From positions 53,828 to 117,827 of the forward strand of contig JAKVKY010000003.1 of NCBI GenBank assembly GCA_022484685.1: a stretch of 64,000 nt of DNA. The letters are read 5' to 3'. Below the pieces are notes generated by a model. That model was not told where the DNA came from and made no database searches. It was given only the letters and a program-made list of their open reading frames with translations. How positions within the stretch are numbered: position 1 is the first letter of the stretch; each line of letters begins with the position of its first letter. Origin of the DNA: Acidaminococcaceae bacterium. GTDB taxonomy: Bacteria; Bacillota; Negativicutes; Acidaminococcales; Acidaminococcaceae. Positions 8,994-17,315 of the stretch are shown here, piece by piece. The position numbers and the translations under genes are program-made.

Positions 8994-10178
8994 TTATTCC
9001 GCCTTGCCAATCAGGGTATAGGCACAGCAGCGGGCCACCTTCATCTGTGCTTCCGGCGTCTCATCCTTAGAGCAGGGCCGCGGTGCCAGTTTAACGCTTT
9101 GTCCCTGAGCCCGTAAATCCATGCAGGCCTTGATAGCCTCCGGCAACGCTCCCGGCTTATAAGCTACTAATAAATCTGTAAGCCGGTTAATTTCCAGCTT
9201 ACCCGCTCTGGCTAACGCCAGGGCAACCCGGTCTACCCCTAAGGCAAAACCAATGGCCGGACAAGGCGAGCCAAAAGCCGCCATCATCTTATCATAACGG
9301 CCGCCGCCGATGATGGGATAGCCCAGCTCCGGCGTATAACCTTCAAAGATCATCCCCGTGTAATAATCAAAATCCCGGAGTAATCCCAGATCAAAAGTCA
9401 CGTATGCCGCCACACCATAGGCCTCCGTCAGTTTGTACATCTCCTGTAAGCTTGCCAACGCCTGTAAACATTGAGGCTCAGTTAATTTTTCTGCCAGGTC
9501 TGCTAACAATTTGGCATCGCCCTGCAAGAAAAGCAGTTCTTCCATGACTTGAGCCAAAGGACCTGTCAGATGCTGCTGCCGTACCAGATTTTTCAAGCCC
9601 ACGGCATTATGCGTAATCAGACAATGCTTAAACTTCTGTAGCTGCTCCGTATTAAAAGCAGCTGCCTTCGCCAGTCCGTCAATAAAGGCTACCTGACCTA
9701 CGCTCAGCGTAAAATGCGTCAAGCCTGCTTCCTGCAGTGCTGTGACCGCCAGGGCGATAACTTCTGCATCTGCCGCCGGGCCAGCCTCACCCATCATCTC
9801 AATCCCGGCCTGGGTAAACTCACACTGCCGTCCGGATTGTGCTTCTTCATAACGGAAAAGCTGAGCCCGATAACTGAGGCGCTTTACACCTGGTTCTCCC
9901 TGCAGGCGGGTGGCAACCAGGCGGGCAATGGGCGCCGTCATATCCGTACGCAGCATCAGGGTATTATTTTGTCTGTCAAAAAATTTGAAGTTACTATCAC
10001 TTACGCGGCCCCCGCCGCCAAAAGTAGCCAGATATTCAAAGGTCGGCGTAGCGACTTCTTCAAATCCCCACGCGGCAAAAGTAGCTGCGATACTGTCTTC
10101 CATCTTTCTCCTGGCAGCCGCTTCTCCCGGTAAAATATCTGCCGTGCCGTAGGGTACCTGTAAAATTCTGTTACTCAT
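8994..10178 (-). CDS. hisZ: ATP phosphoribosyltransferase regulatory subunit
   Basis: 394 residues, a histidyl-tRNA-synthetase paralogue that binds short HisG and confers histidine feedback. The N-terminus reads PYGTADILPGEA, as in class II HisRS. The motif 2 region (YRAQLFRYEEAQSGRQCEFTQAG) is recognisable, as is GGGRYD. There is no anticodon-binding domain, which separates it from HisS. It overlaps the upstream regulator gene by 4 bases. Confidence 0.94.
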   Translation of the reverse strand: MSNRILQVPYGTADILPGEAAARRKMEDSIAATFAAWGFEEVATPTFEYLATFGGGGRVSDSNFKFFDRQNNTLMLRTDMTAPIARLVATRLQGEPGVKRLSYRAQLFRYEEAQSGRQCEFTQAGIEMMGEAGPAADAEVIALAVTALQEAGLTHFTLSVGQVAFIDGLAKAAAFNTEQLQKFKHCLITHNAVGLKNLVRQQHLTGPLAQVMEELLFLQGDAKLLADLAEKLTEPQCLQALASLQEMYKLTEAYGVAAYVTFDLGLLRDFDYYTGMIFEGYTPELGYPIIGGGRYDKMMAAFGSPCPAIGFALGVDRVALALARAGKLEINRLTDLLVAYKPGALPEAIKACMDLRAQGQSVKLAPRPCSKDETPEAQMKVARCCAYTLIGKAE

Positions 10179-10582
10179 TTTTTACGAGCAGGCGTGAGCG
10201 TCAGATCGCCTTTTTGGATAGCTTTTTTTCTGGCGGCACGTTCTTTTTGAAATCTTACCTTGCGTGCTACTTTAGCACTACGCGGTTCCACGGAAGAACC
10301 AAACATCTTGTCCAGGACAACGATATAACCATCCTTGCCGTAAACAAGGCAACGTTTTACCCGGGAAATGGTAGCCGTACTGGCACCGGTTTTTTTAACA
10401 ATCTCTTCATACTTATCACCACTATGGAGCATCCTGGCCACTTCAAATCTTTGAGCCAGCGATTGATACTCGCTAATCGTGCAGATATCCTCAAGAAAAT
10501 TTTGCATCTCGGATTTCTTTTTCAAAGTTAAGAGTGCCTCACATAATTGCCCGGTCAACTTGCTTTCAATTTTCTCTGCCAT
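10175..10582 (-). CDS. hisR: TrpR/YerC-family repressor, likely histidine operon regulator (HisR)
   Basis: 135 residues from ATG 10582, which has GAGGAGG 8 bases upstream. The body matches the YerC/YecD branch of the TrpR superfamily: the LTLKKKSEMQNFLEDICT and SLAQRFEVARML helices, then a helix-turn-helix EEIVKKTGASTATISRVKR. Members of this branch have been proposed as HisR repressors of histidine genes in Firmicutes. Its place as first gene of the his operon fits autoregulation. The final ~45 residues are unusually basic (Lys/Arg) and extend past the usual ~100-residue core. Confidence 0.85.
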   Translation of the reverse strand: MAEKIESKLTGQLCEALLTLKKKSEMQNFLEDICTISEYQSLAQRFEVARMLHSGDKYEEIVKKTGASTATISRVKRCLVYGKDGYIVVLDKMFGSSVEPRSAKVARKVRFQKERAARKKAIQKGDLTLTPARKK

Positions 10583-10616
10583 AAATAATTCCTCCTCAAT
10601 TCTTCGTGCAGGGCAC

Positions 10617-10635
10617 GTTACTGTTACTAAGTTAC
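10617..10635. promoter_or_regulatory. Candidate HisR operator: three GTTAC repeats
   Basis: GTTAC occurs at 10617-10621, 10623-10627 and 10631-10635, between the his promoter and the hisR start. TrpR-type repressors bind GTTAC/GTACT-like half sites, so this is a reasonable autoregulatory operator. It is inferred from position and repetition only. Confidence 0.35.
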
Positions 10636-10682
10636 CATAAAAATGTTTTCTAGGCAACAGATAATGTCTAATCTCTTTTCAT

Positions 10683-10711
10683 AATTTATCACTTTATTTT
10701 GTGAAAGTCAA
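10683..10711 (-). promoter_or_regulatory. sigma-A type promoter of the histidine operon
   Basis: On the minus strand, TTGACT (10711-10706) is followed by a 17-base spacer and TAAATT (10688-10683). The spacer carries an imperfect TTCAC/GTGA inverted repeat that a repressor could use. It lies about 100 bases before the hisR start. The AT-rich stretch between here and the divergent riboswitch promoter holds no gene that I can see. Confidence 0.7.
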
Positions 10712-10785
10712 TCCCCATTTTTTAAATATTTTTTTACAGTTTTAAAAAAAGTTGGCCTATTTTATAAAAAAGTGTAAATTTTTTC

Positions 10786-10814
10786 TTGACAATACCTTAG
10801 TTTAGCTGTAATAT
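10786..10814 (+). promoter_or_regulatory. Promoter of the SAM riboswitch / methionine importer operon
   Basis: A perfect TTGACA (10786-10791), a 17-base spacer, and TATAAT-like TAATAT (10809-10814) place the transcription start about 15-20 bases before the riboswitch. Confidence 0.85.
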
Positions 10815-10834
10815 ATGTCTTAACTTAATAAACA

Positions 10835-10950
10835 TTCATCAAGAGTAGCTGAGGGAATGGCCCTGTGACGCTACGGCAACCATCGAGTTCGTCCTGACCT
10901 GACAAACTTTGAACGGTGCCAAATCCAGCGGGATTAATCCGGCAGATGAA
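10835..10950 (+). promoter_or_regulatory. SAM-I (S-box) riboswitch
   Basis: P1 pairs TTCATC (10835-10840) with GATGAA (10945-10950). Inside are the S-box landmarks: AAGAG...GAGGGAATGGCCC, GACGCTACGGCAACC, and GGTGCCAAATCCAGCGGG. Followed by an intrinsic terminator, it should switch the metNIQ operon off when S-adenosylmethionine is abundant. Confidence 0.95.
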
Positions 10951-10965
10951 AGCAATGTCAACATA

Positions 10966-10996
10966 GTGCTCTCCATCTAACGGGAGAGCATTTTTT
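10966..10996 (+). terminator. Riboswitch-controlled intrinsic terminator
   Basis: TGCTCTCC pairs with GGGAGAGCA and is followed by six T residues. It directly follows the SAM-I aptamer and precedes metN by about 40 bases, the usual expression platform. Confidence 0.9.
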
Positions 10997-11036
10997 ATAC
11001 GCCGCGCAGCCGCATGAATGTAGAAAGGACTTCAGC

Positions 11037-12071
11037 ATGATCAAACTCGTCAACGTGGAAAAAACGTACTACAGCAAGGCTGGCGATATCGCCGCCTTAA
11101 AAAAGACCAACCTGGATATTAAAGATGGTGAGATTTTCGGCATCATCGGTTTGTCCGGAGCTGGCAAGTCTACCCTTATCAGGTGTATCAACATGCTGGA
11201 GGTGCCTACCGGCGGTCAGGTGTTCGTAGATGGCAAAGAATTAACGGCTATGAACAAACAAGCGCTGCGTCAGGCACGTCAAAGTATCGGTATGATCTTC
11301 CAGCATTTTAATCTGCTGGCGTCCCGTACCGTCCGTGATAATATAGCCTTCCCCCTGGAAATTCAGGGTAAATCCAAAGCAGAAATTACTAAGAAAGTAG
11401 ATGAACTTCTGGACCTGGTTCAACTGCATGACCGGGCAGATTATTATCCCAGTCAGCTTTCCGGCGGCCAGAAACAGCGTGTAGGTATCGCCCGGGCCCT
11501 GGCCAGCGATCCTAAGGTACTGCTTTCTGATGAAGCCACCAGCGCCCTGGATCCGCAAACCACAAAATCCATCCTGGCACTGCTGCGGGATATCAACCAA
11601 CGGCTGCATTTAACCATCGTCATGATCACCCATCAGATGGAAGTGGTCAAACAGATTTGTGACCGGGTAGCCGTCATCGAGAACGGTAATATAATAGAAG
11701 AAGGTACCATGTACCAGGTCTTCACCGAACCCAAAGAAACCACTACAAAAGAGTTCGTAGCCACCGTTAACGACATGACCGTTCCTGCCATCCTGAACAC
11801 GGCAGATATGCAACAAACTTATTTTGACGGCAGCAAAGTCCTGGTGCACCTTACCTTCTTAGGCAATGCCGACGAACCGGTAGTAGCACGTCTGATTAAG
11901 AATTATGGTGTTGATGTTAATATTATTTCCGGTAAGATAGATTATTTGAAAGACATGCCTTACGGCACACTGCTGGTGGAAATCAGCGGCAGCAAAGAAA
12001 GTCTGGCTACCGCTCTGGATTATATCCACCAGGCCAAAGTCAAAGAGGAGGTGATCGGGTATGTCTCCTGA
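11037..12071 (+). CDS. metN: Methionine ABC transporter ATP-binding protein
   Basis: 344 residues. It drives import of D/L-methionine with MetI and MetQ. Walker A GLSGAGKST (about 38-46), signature LSGGQKQR, and Walker B VLLSDEATSALD are present. A C-terminal NIL domain (about 265-344) is the methionine-sensing regulatory domain typical of MetN. AAAGGA lies 7 bases before ATG. The SAM riboswitch upstream supports methionine as substrate. It overlaps metI by 11 bases. Confidence 0.97.
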   Translation: MIKLVNVEKTYYSKAGDIAALKKTNLDIKDGEIFGIIGLSGAGKSTLIRCINMLEVPTGGQVFVDGKELTAMNKQALRQARQSIGMIFQHFNLLASRTVRDNIAFPLEIQGKSKAEITKKVDELLDLVQLHDRADYYPSQLSGGQKQRVGIARALASDPKVLLSDEATSALDPQTTKSILALLRDINQRLHLTIVMITHQMEVVKQICDRVAVIENGNIIEEGTMYQVFTEPKETTTKEFVATVNDMTVPAILNTADMQQTYFDGSKVLVHLTFLGNADEPVVARLIKNYGVDVNIISGKIDYLKDMPYGTLLVEISGSKESLATALDYIHQAKVKEEVIGYVS

Positions 12072-12720
12072 GATGTTGCCATTATTACTTAAATCCTTCT
12101 GGGAAACATGCTATATGGTCCTGGCATCCACCATCCTGGCCACGGTAATCGGGATTCCCCTGGGCGTCATCCTTACCGTGACACGTCGTGACCACATCCT
12201 GCCTAACGCGGCTGTGAACGGAATCCTGGGTGCCATTGTCAACGCCACCCGGTCCACGCCTTTTATCATCCTGATGGTCGCCATCATCCCTTTGACCCGT
12301 ATCATCGTTGGTTCTTCCATCGGTACCACGGCTGCCATCGTGCCGCTGACCATCAGCGCCGCTCCTTTTATCGCCCGCATCATCGAATCTTCCTTGCTGG
12401 AAATCGACCACGGGGTAATTGAAGCAGCTCAGGCCATGGGCGCCAGCAGCATGCAAATTGTTACCAAGGTGCTGCTCCCTGAATCCCTGCACAGTATCGT
12501 CCTGGGCATTACCCTGGCTGTCATCAGCCTGATTGGTTACAGCGCCATGGCCGGTGCCTTAGGCGGCGGCGGTTTAGGCGACCTGGCTATACGTTACGGC
12601 TACCAACGCTTCCAGATGGATGTGATGATTGCCACTGTCATCGTGCTGATCATCATGGTACAGCTGGTACAATCCTTTGGTAACTATTGTTCCCGTAAAT
12701 TAAACAAAAATAAACTATAA
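12061..12720 (+). CDS. metI: Methionine ABC transporter permease
   Basis: 219 residues with about five membrane segments. The binding-protein-dependent transport signature around EAAQAMGASSMQIVTKVLLPES (about 120-141) contacts MetN. GGAGG lies 9 bases upstream, inside the metN end, so translation is probably coupled. Confidence 0.96.
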   Translation: MSPEMLPLLLKSFWETCYMVLASTILATVIGIPLGVILTVTRRDHILPNAAVNGILGAIVNATRSTPFIILMVAIIPLTRIIVGSSIGTTAAIVPLTISAAPFIARIIESSLLEIDHGVIEAAQAMGASSMQIVTKVLLPESLHSIVLGITLAVISLIGYSAMAGALGGGGLGDLAIRYGYQRFQMDVMIATVIVLIIMVQLVQSFGNYCSRKLNKNKL

Positions 12721-12786
12721 GGCGACAACAAAACGCCACATAACTTATGGACCCTAGCTGGTCCTGACAAATGAGGGAGAAAGAAC

Positions 12787-13617
12787 ATGCATAAACTAAC
12801 TAAGACCATCGTCGGCCTGGCTTTATGTCTAGCGGCAGCCGTCAGCTTCGGCTGCGGCAGTAAAGAAGCCCCCAAGGGCGAGGTTAAACCTGAAGGCGTG
12901 ATTAAGATTGGCGTCACCGCCGGCCCCCATGCCGAGATCATGGACAATGTAAAAAAACTGGCGGCCAAGCAAGGACTTAAGATTGAAGTCGTAGAGTTTA
13001 ACGATTACGTTACACCGAACGTGGCTTTAAACCAGGGCGAGCTTTTTGCCAACAGCATGCAACATGCGCCTTATCTGGCGGCAACTTTAAAAAAGGAGCC
13101 TAAGTTCGACCTGAAAGAATGTTTTAAGACGGTCAACTTCCCCATGGCGGTGTATAGCAGCAAGCTTAAGAAAGGCGACAAGATTCCGGATGGTGCTACC
13201 ATCGGTATTCCCAACGATCCATCTAACGGCGGACGTGCTTTACTGGTTTTAGCTAAAGCCAACCTGATCAAAGTCAAAGATATTAAGAATGTTACCACTA
13301 CAGTTAAAGACATCACCGATAATCCCCATAAATTTAAGTTCCAGGAACTGGATGCCGCCACTATCACCCGCAGCATGCCGGATCTGACCCTGGCCGTGAT
13401 TAACGCCAACTACGCGTTGCCGGCCGGTCTCAATCCTTCCAAGGATGCTCTGATCGTGGAAGGTGCCGACAATCCCTTCGTCAATATTTTTGTTACCCGC
13501 GGTGCTAATTTAAAAGATCCCCGTATTGCCCAGCTGCAAAAGATTTATCAATCCGCCGATAACGAAAAGTTTATCCTGGATCATTTTAAAGGTACAATCC
13601 TGCCGGCCTGGAAATAA
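12787..13617 (+). CDS. metQ: Methionine-binding lipoprotein (first copy)
   Basis: 276 residues, NlpA/MetQ family. The signal peptide ends in lipobox SFGC, with lipidated Cys23 then GSKEAP, so it is membrane anchored. The mature protein has the family opening IKIGVTAGPHAEIMD, QHAPYL in the middle, and PNDPSNGGRAL, which contributes to the methionine site. It is the third gene of the riboswitch-controlled operon. A second copy follows directly. Confidence 0.95.
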   Translation: MHKLTKTIVGLALCLAAAVSFGCGSKEAPKGEVKPEGVIKIGVTAGPHAEIMDNVKKLAAKQGLKIEVVEFNDYVTPNVALNQGELFANSMQHAPYLAATLKKEPKFDLKECFKTVNFPMAVYSSKLKKGDKIPDGATIGIPNDPSNGGRALLVLAKANLIKVKDIKNVTTTVKDITDNPHKFKFQELDAATITRSMPDLTLAVINANYALPAGLNPSKDALIVEGADNPFVNIFVTRGANLKDPRIAQLQKIYQSADNEKFILDHFKGTILPAWK

Positions 13618-13720
13618 TAACCGGCCTGCCTGTTTCAGATTAGTTCCGTTTTAGCGCTGTCAGCGCTCCTGACTTAGTTGTTTTAATTTTAAATTATATT
13701 ATATGAGAGGAAGTAAGAAC

Positions 13721-14545
13721 ATGAAAAAGATTATTGCCCTATTAGCCACCTTATGTCTAGCTACCCTGCTGATCGCCGGTTGCGGCGGCAGCGACAAGAA
13801 AGCTGCTCCTGCGGGCGCAGACAAAAAAGTAACGCTGAAAGTCGGCGCTACCCCTGTTCCCCATGCCGAGATCCTGAACCTGATTAAGCCGACCCTGGCT
13901 AAAGAAGGCGTGGACCTGCAGGTCATCGAATTTACCGATTATGTAAAACCCAACCTGTCCTTAAACGATAAGGAACTGGACGCTAACTTCTTCCAGCATA
14001 TCCCTTACCTGGAAAAATTCTGTAAGGACCGTAACCTGCAGTTAGTCTCCCTGGTCAAGGTACATATTGAACCTATGGGCATTTATAGCAAGACCATTAA
14101 GGATATTAAACAAGTTCCTGATGGAGCCAAGATTTCTATCCCTAACGATCCCACCAACGGTGGTCGTGCGCTGGCTCTGCTGGAAAAAGCCGGTCTGCTG
14201 AAGATGAAAGAGGGCGTCGGCGTGAACGGTACCGTTGCCAACATCACCTCTAACCCCAAGAAACTGCAAATTATCGAGGTTGAAGCTGCCTTGCTGCCCC
14301 GTAGCTTAGGCGATGTTAACCTGAGCGTCATCAATTCCAACTTTGCCATGGAAGCTAAGCTGAACCCGGTTAAGGATTCCCTCTTCTCCGAAGGCAAAGA
14401 ATCTCCGTATGCTAATATCGTAGCTGTTCGTAAAGGCGATGAGAACCGTCCCGAACTGCAAAAGTTAGCTAAAGCTTTAACCAGCCCCGAAGTCAAGAAA
14501 TTTATCGAAGAGAAATACAAGGGCGCAGTTGTACCTGCATTCTAA
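13721..14545 (+). CDS. metQ: Methionine-binding lipoprotein (second copy)
   Basis: 274 residues from ATG 13721, with GAGAGGAAG at good spacing; the ATG at 13703 is less likely. The signal peptide has lipobox IAGC. The mature part parallels the first MetQ (KVGATPVPHAEILN, QHIPYLEKF, IPNDPTNGGRAL) but with many substitutions, so it is an old tandem duplication or a separately acquired paralogue. It may widen substrate range (D-methionine, methionine derivatives). It ends at a strong terminator that closes the operon. Confidence 0.94.
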   Translation: MKKIIALLATLCLATLLIAGCGGSDKKAAPAGADKKVTLKVGATPVPHAEILNLIKPTLAKEGVDLQVIEFTDYVKPNLSLNDKELDANFFQHIPYLEKFCKDRNLQLVSLVKVHIEPMGIYSKTIKDIKQVPDGAKISIPNDPTNGGRALALLEKAGLLKMKEGVGVNGTVANITSNPKKLQIIEVEAALLPRSLGDVNLSVINSNFAMEAKLNPVKDSLFSEGKESPYANIVAVRKGDENRPELQKLAKALTSPEVKKFIEEKYKGAVVPAF

Positions 14546-14557
14546 AATTTTAATTTT

Positions 14558-14586
14558 AAAGACGGACCTGCAGGTCCGTCTTTTTT
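14558..14586 (+). terminator. Intrinsic terminator after metQ
   Basis: An essentially perfect palindrome AAAGACGGACC/GGTCCGTCTTT runs into a T tract. Confidence 0.9.
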
Positions 14587-14702
14587 GTAGCTTCCCGCCC
14601 GTAAATATTGTATAATTAAAGCAGTAATTTTAATAAAAAAGATGAAACCGGAAATAACATCCGAAAAAATAATCACTCCTGGCCCAGAAAGGTCGGATTA
14701 AA

Positions 14703-15851
14703 ATTAAGGCTTTCATAAACGCACGTTTAGTAACAAAAAATAAAATCGTGACGAACCAGGTCCTGCTCTTTGATAAAACAATCCAGGGACTGGTTCCGGT
14801 TGATGCTGTACCTTCCGGGGTAGAGATAATTGATGCAAATAATAGTTATGTCGCTCCCGGTTTCATTAATATCCACATCCACGGTTGTGGCGGTGCGGAT
14901 ACCATGGATGCCACCCCGGCAGCATTGACCACCATGAGTAAGATACAGGCGGCCACCGGTGTCACCGCTTTCCTGCCCACCACCATGACCTATGATTTTG
15001 CCAGCATTGACAAGGCGCTGAATAATATCCGCCAGGTTAGAAACGGTCAAACTGAACCCGGTGCCAAAATCTTAGGCGCTTATCTGGAAGGGCCGTTTAT
15101 CAGCGCCGCCTACAAGGGCGCCCAGAAAGCTGACCATATCCAGCCGGCTGACTTTCACAAGATTGCTCCGTATGCCGATATCATAAAATATGTACTGGTA
15201 GCGCCGGAAGAAGTACCGGTACAGGCGCTGGAAGTTTTTGCCAAGGCGGCACAAAAATACCAGTTTAAACTAACGCTGGGGCACAGCAATGCCAGTTATG
15301 AACAAGCACTGACCTTTATCAATAAATATGGCTGCCAGCATATTACCCATCTTTTTAACGGCATGGCCCCTTTCCATCACCGGCACCCAGGTTGCGTCGG
15401 CGCTGCCCTGGACAGTTCTGCCACCTGTGAACTTATCTGCGACAATATTCATTCCCACCCGGCGGCACAGCGTCTGGCCTGCAAACTAAAAGGTCTGGAC
15501 CACCTGATCCTGATTACGGATTCCATGCGGGCCTGCGGTCAGGGCGACGGCGTTTCCGAACTGGGCGGTCAAAAAGTTTGGGTACAGGGACAGCAAGCAA
15601 CTTTGGCCGACGGAACTATCGCCGGCAGTGTCCTTACACTGGACCGGGCCCTGGCAAATTTTAGGGAAAATACCGGCCTGACAATCCCGGAAGTAGTGCG
15701 ACTGGTTACTTTAAACCCATCCGTAGAATTAGGCGATACCGGCCGGGGCCGTTTAGAGCCTGGCTGCCGCGCCGACTTAACCCTCTTTGATGAAAACTTT
15801 AAGATTCAGGCCACCTATGTAGGCGGTACTGCTGTTTATCGAAAAAAATAA
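14703..15851 (+). CDS. nagA: N-acetylglucosamine-6-phosphate deacetylase, probable ATT start
   Basis: It removes acetate from GlcNAc-6-P in amino-sugar catabolism and wall recycling. The amidohydrolase motifs are all present: HIHGCGG, LEGPFIS, GHSNASY, THLFNGMAPFHHR, and the catalytic aspartate in LITDSMRACG. The first conventional start in frame is GTG 14748. However, family-like sequence (KAFINARLVTKNKI, the first beta strand) reads on upstream with no ATG, GTG or TTG before the stop at 14670. ATT 14703 (then AAGGCTTTC) fits the family N-terminus and has AAAGG about 10 bases upstream, giving 382 residues, a normal length. If GTG is used, the product is 367 residues. PTS EIIA follows 40 bases later. 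Confidence 0.9.
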   Translation: MKAFINARLVTKNKIVTNQVLLFDKTIQGLVPVDAVPSGVEIIDANNSYVAPGFINIHIHGCGGADTMDATPAALTTMSKIQAATGVTAFLPTTMTYDFASIDKALNNIRQVRNGQTEPGAKILGAYLEGPFISAAYKGAQKADHIQPADFHKIAPYADIIKYVLVAPEEVPVQALEVFAKAAQKYQFKLTLGHSNASYEQALTFINKYGCQHITHLFNGMAPFHHRHPGCVGAALDSSATCELICDNIHSHPAAQRLACKLKGLDHLILITDSMRACGQGDGVSELGGQKVWVQGQQATLADGTIAGSVLTLDRALANFRENTGLTIPEVVRLVTLNPSVELGDTGRGRLEPGCRADLTLFDENFKIQATYVGGTAVYRKK

Positions 15852-15891
15852 ATTTTGCACGGCGCCGCCGTCAAAAGTAAGGAGTTTTTTC

Positions 15892-16359
15892 ATGTTTAAC
15901 TTTATTCTCAAAAAAAATCTGGAAGTCTTTGCCCCTTGTACCGGCAAAATTATTGATATCACCCAGGTCAAGGACCCGGTTTTTGCCGATAAGACCATGG
16001 GTGATGGTTTTGCCGTGGAACCAGACAGCGATACCATCGTGGCGCCTTTGGACGGCACCATTACTTTTTTACCCCGTACCACCCATGCCCTGGTGCTGGA
16101 AAATAACGGGGTCCAACTGCTCATCCATATCGGCCTGGACACCGTCGACTTGCATGGGGAAGGGTTTACCGCCCTGATCAAGGAAGGCGACATTGTCCGC
16201 CAGGGAACGCCGCTGATCAAATTCGACCGCCAGTTAATCCAGTCCCGCCAAAAACCTTTAACCACCATCGTCGCCCTGTGTAACCAGGCCGATGTCGTAG
16301 CAAAGCTGGAAAAAGATTTAAGTGGACGGGGACCTATTTTGAAAATTACCCGCATATAA
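15892..16359 (+). CDS. crr: PTS glucose-type EIIA component
   Basis: 155 residues, a free-standing EIIA of the glucose/GlcNAc family that passes phosphate from HPr to an EIIBC permease. The active-site His79 is in LLIHIG and the supporting His65 in TTHALVLE, matching the H90/H75 pair of E. coli EIIA-Glc. AAGGAG lies 8 bases before ATG. Its pairing with nagA suggests GlcNAc uptake, but no EIIBC is in the window. Confidence 0.93.
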   Translation: MFNFILKKNLEVFAPCTGKIIDITQVKDPVFADKTMGDGFAVEPDSDTIVAPLDGTITFLPRTTHALVLENNGVQLLIHIGLDTVDLHGEGFTALIKEGDIVRQGTPLIKFDRQLIQSRQKPLTTIVALCNQADVVAKLEKDLSGRGPILKITRI

Positions 16360-16380
16360 AAGCTTAATCTGCATAATATA

Positions 16381-16440
16381 AAGAGCTGCCTTCTTGGAGT
16401 GTATGCTTCATACGCTTCATGTTAGCAGCTCTTATTTTTT
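16381..16440 (+). terminator. Terminator after EIIA
   Basis: AAGAGCTGC (16381-16389) pairs with GCAGCTCTT (16425-16433), with an inner GTAT/ATAC hairpin and a following T-rich run. It ends the nagA-EIIA unit, facing the convergent TetR gene. Confidence 0.8.
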
Positions 16441-16493
16441 AGGCTAAGCCAATCTTTTTCTCCACCAGTTGGAACAAAACTCGGCCCCGTTAT

Positions 16494-17186
16494 TTATTTT
16501 TTGAGTTTCTGATCTCGCACAATGCCATACAACATATAATGCACCATCTCGTGCAGGTGCTTACAACAATCCTCTACCTCACGGCCTTCAGCACCGCGCC
16601 AGTGGAACACCACCATGGCTACGCTGAACATCAGGTTGCGGCTGGCATCCACAGGATGGATACCTTCCTTAAAAAAATTTTTACTCTGCGCTTCCAGAAA
16701 AATATACTCAAAAGAAGATGTTTCTGCTTTCAGCAGATGGTAGTAGCGTTCCATGGAGGCAGATTGCGCCTTGGTGGGCTGTGCACCCCACTGTGCCTTA
16801 ATCTTGATGGCGCCCTTTTCATCAACCACTGCAGTAAACCCACGATTACCACCGGTCATCTCAAACATCATGACCTGCCACAAAACAGTGTTGGCCATTA
16901 AAAACCGCGTCCAGACTTCCAGATAAGTATGAATCTTACTTTCCACATCTGTCGTAGACTGGGCTACCTGCCAAAAATCTTGCATCAGTTTAGTATGTTT
17001 TTCTTCCACCAGCGTGTAAAAAAGGTTCTCCTTATTACCGAAATATTTATAGACCGTCCCTTTACCTGTATCCGCCACCTTAATAATCTCGTCCAGGGTA
17101 GCTTCTATATAGCCGCGGGTGGAAAAGACCTCCTCCGCAGCCTGTAAGATACGCGTCTTTTTACTATTCTCTACTGCCCCTTCCAT
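16494..17186 (-). CDS. TetR-family transcriptional regulator
   Basis: 230 residues. The N-terminal helix-turn-helix is classic TetR: KKTRILQAAEEVFSTRGY, then LDEIIKVADTGKGTVYKYFGNKENLF (about 8-55). The C-terminal ligand domain is not recognisable by family. AGGGGAGG lies before the ATG. A GACTG-AC-CAGTC inverted repeat lies in its own promoter, so autorepression is likely. It lies beyond the terminator of the CMD/tat unit, whose genes are the nearest candidate targets. Confidence 0.9.
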   Translation of the reverse strand: MEGAVENSKKTRILQAAEEVFSTRGYIEATLDEIIKVADTGKGTVYKYFGNKENLFYTLVEEKHTKLMQDFWQVAQSTTDVESKIHTYLEVWTRFLMANTVLWQVMMFEMTGGNRGFTAVVDEKGAIKIKAQWGAQPTKAQSASMERYYHLLKAETSSFEYIFLEAQSKNFFKEGIHPVDASRNLMFSVAMVVFHWRGAEGREVEDCCKHLHEMVHYMLYGIVRDQKLKK

Positions 17187-17228
17187 CTTACCTCCCCTTC
17201 CTGCTTCCCCAAGCAGAATTAAAAAACT

Positions 17229-17240
17229 GACTGACCAGTC
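17229..17240. promoter_or_regulatory. Candidate TetR operator
   Basis: The inverted repeat GACTG-AC-CAGTC resembles sites bound by many TetR regulators. It lies just downstream of the minus-strand -10 TATAAT (17259-17254) and between that promoter and the TetR gene start. Confidence 0.55.
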
Positions 17241-17253
17241 TTAAATTAAATTT

Positions 17254-17281
17254 ATTATACTACAAAAAACTGCCCGGGCAA
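17254..17281 (-). promoter_or_regulatory. Promoter of the TetR gene
   Basis: On the minus strand, TTGCCC (17281-17276) is followed by a 16-base spacer and a perfect TATAAT (17259-17254). The -35 lies inside the stem of the upstream terminator. Confidence 0.55.
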
Positions 17282-17305
17282 AATAATTTTTGCCGGGCAG
17301 TTTTA
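17266..17305 (-). terminator. Terminator after the CMD gene
   Basis: ACTGCCCGGGCAAAA pairs with TTTTGCCGGGCAGT around a short loop, followed on the minus strand by a T tract. Confidence 0.85.
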
Positions 17306-17315
17306 AAAACACTTT

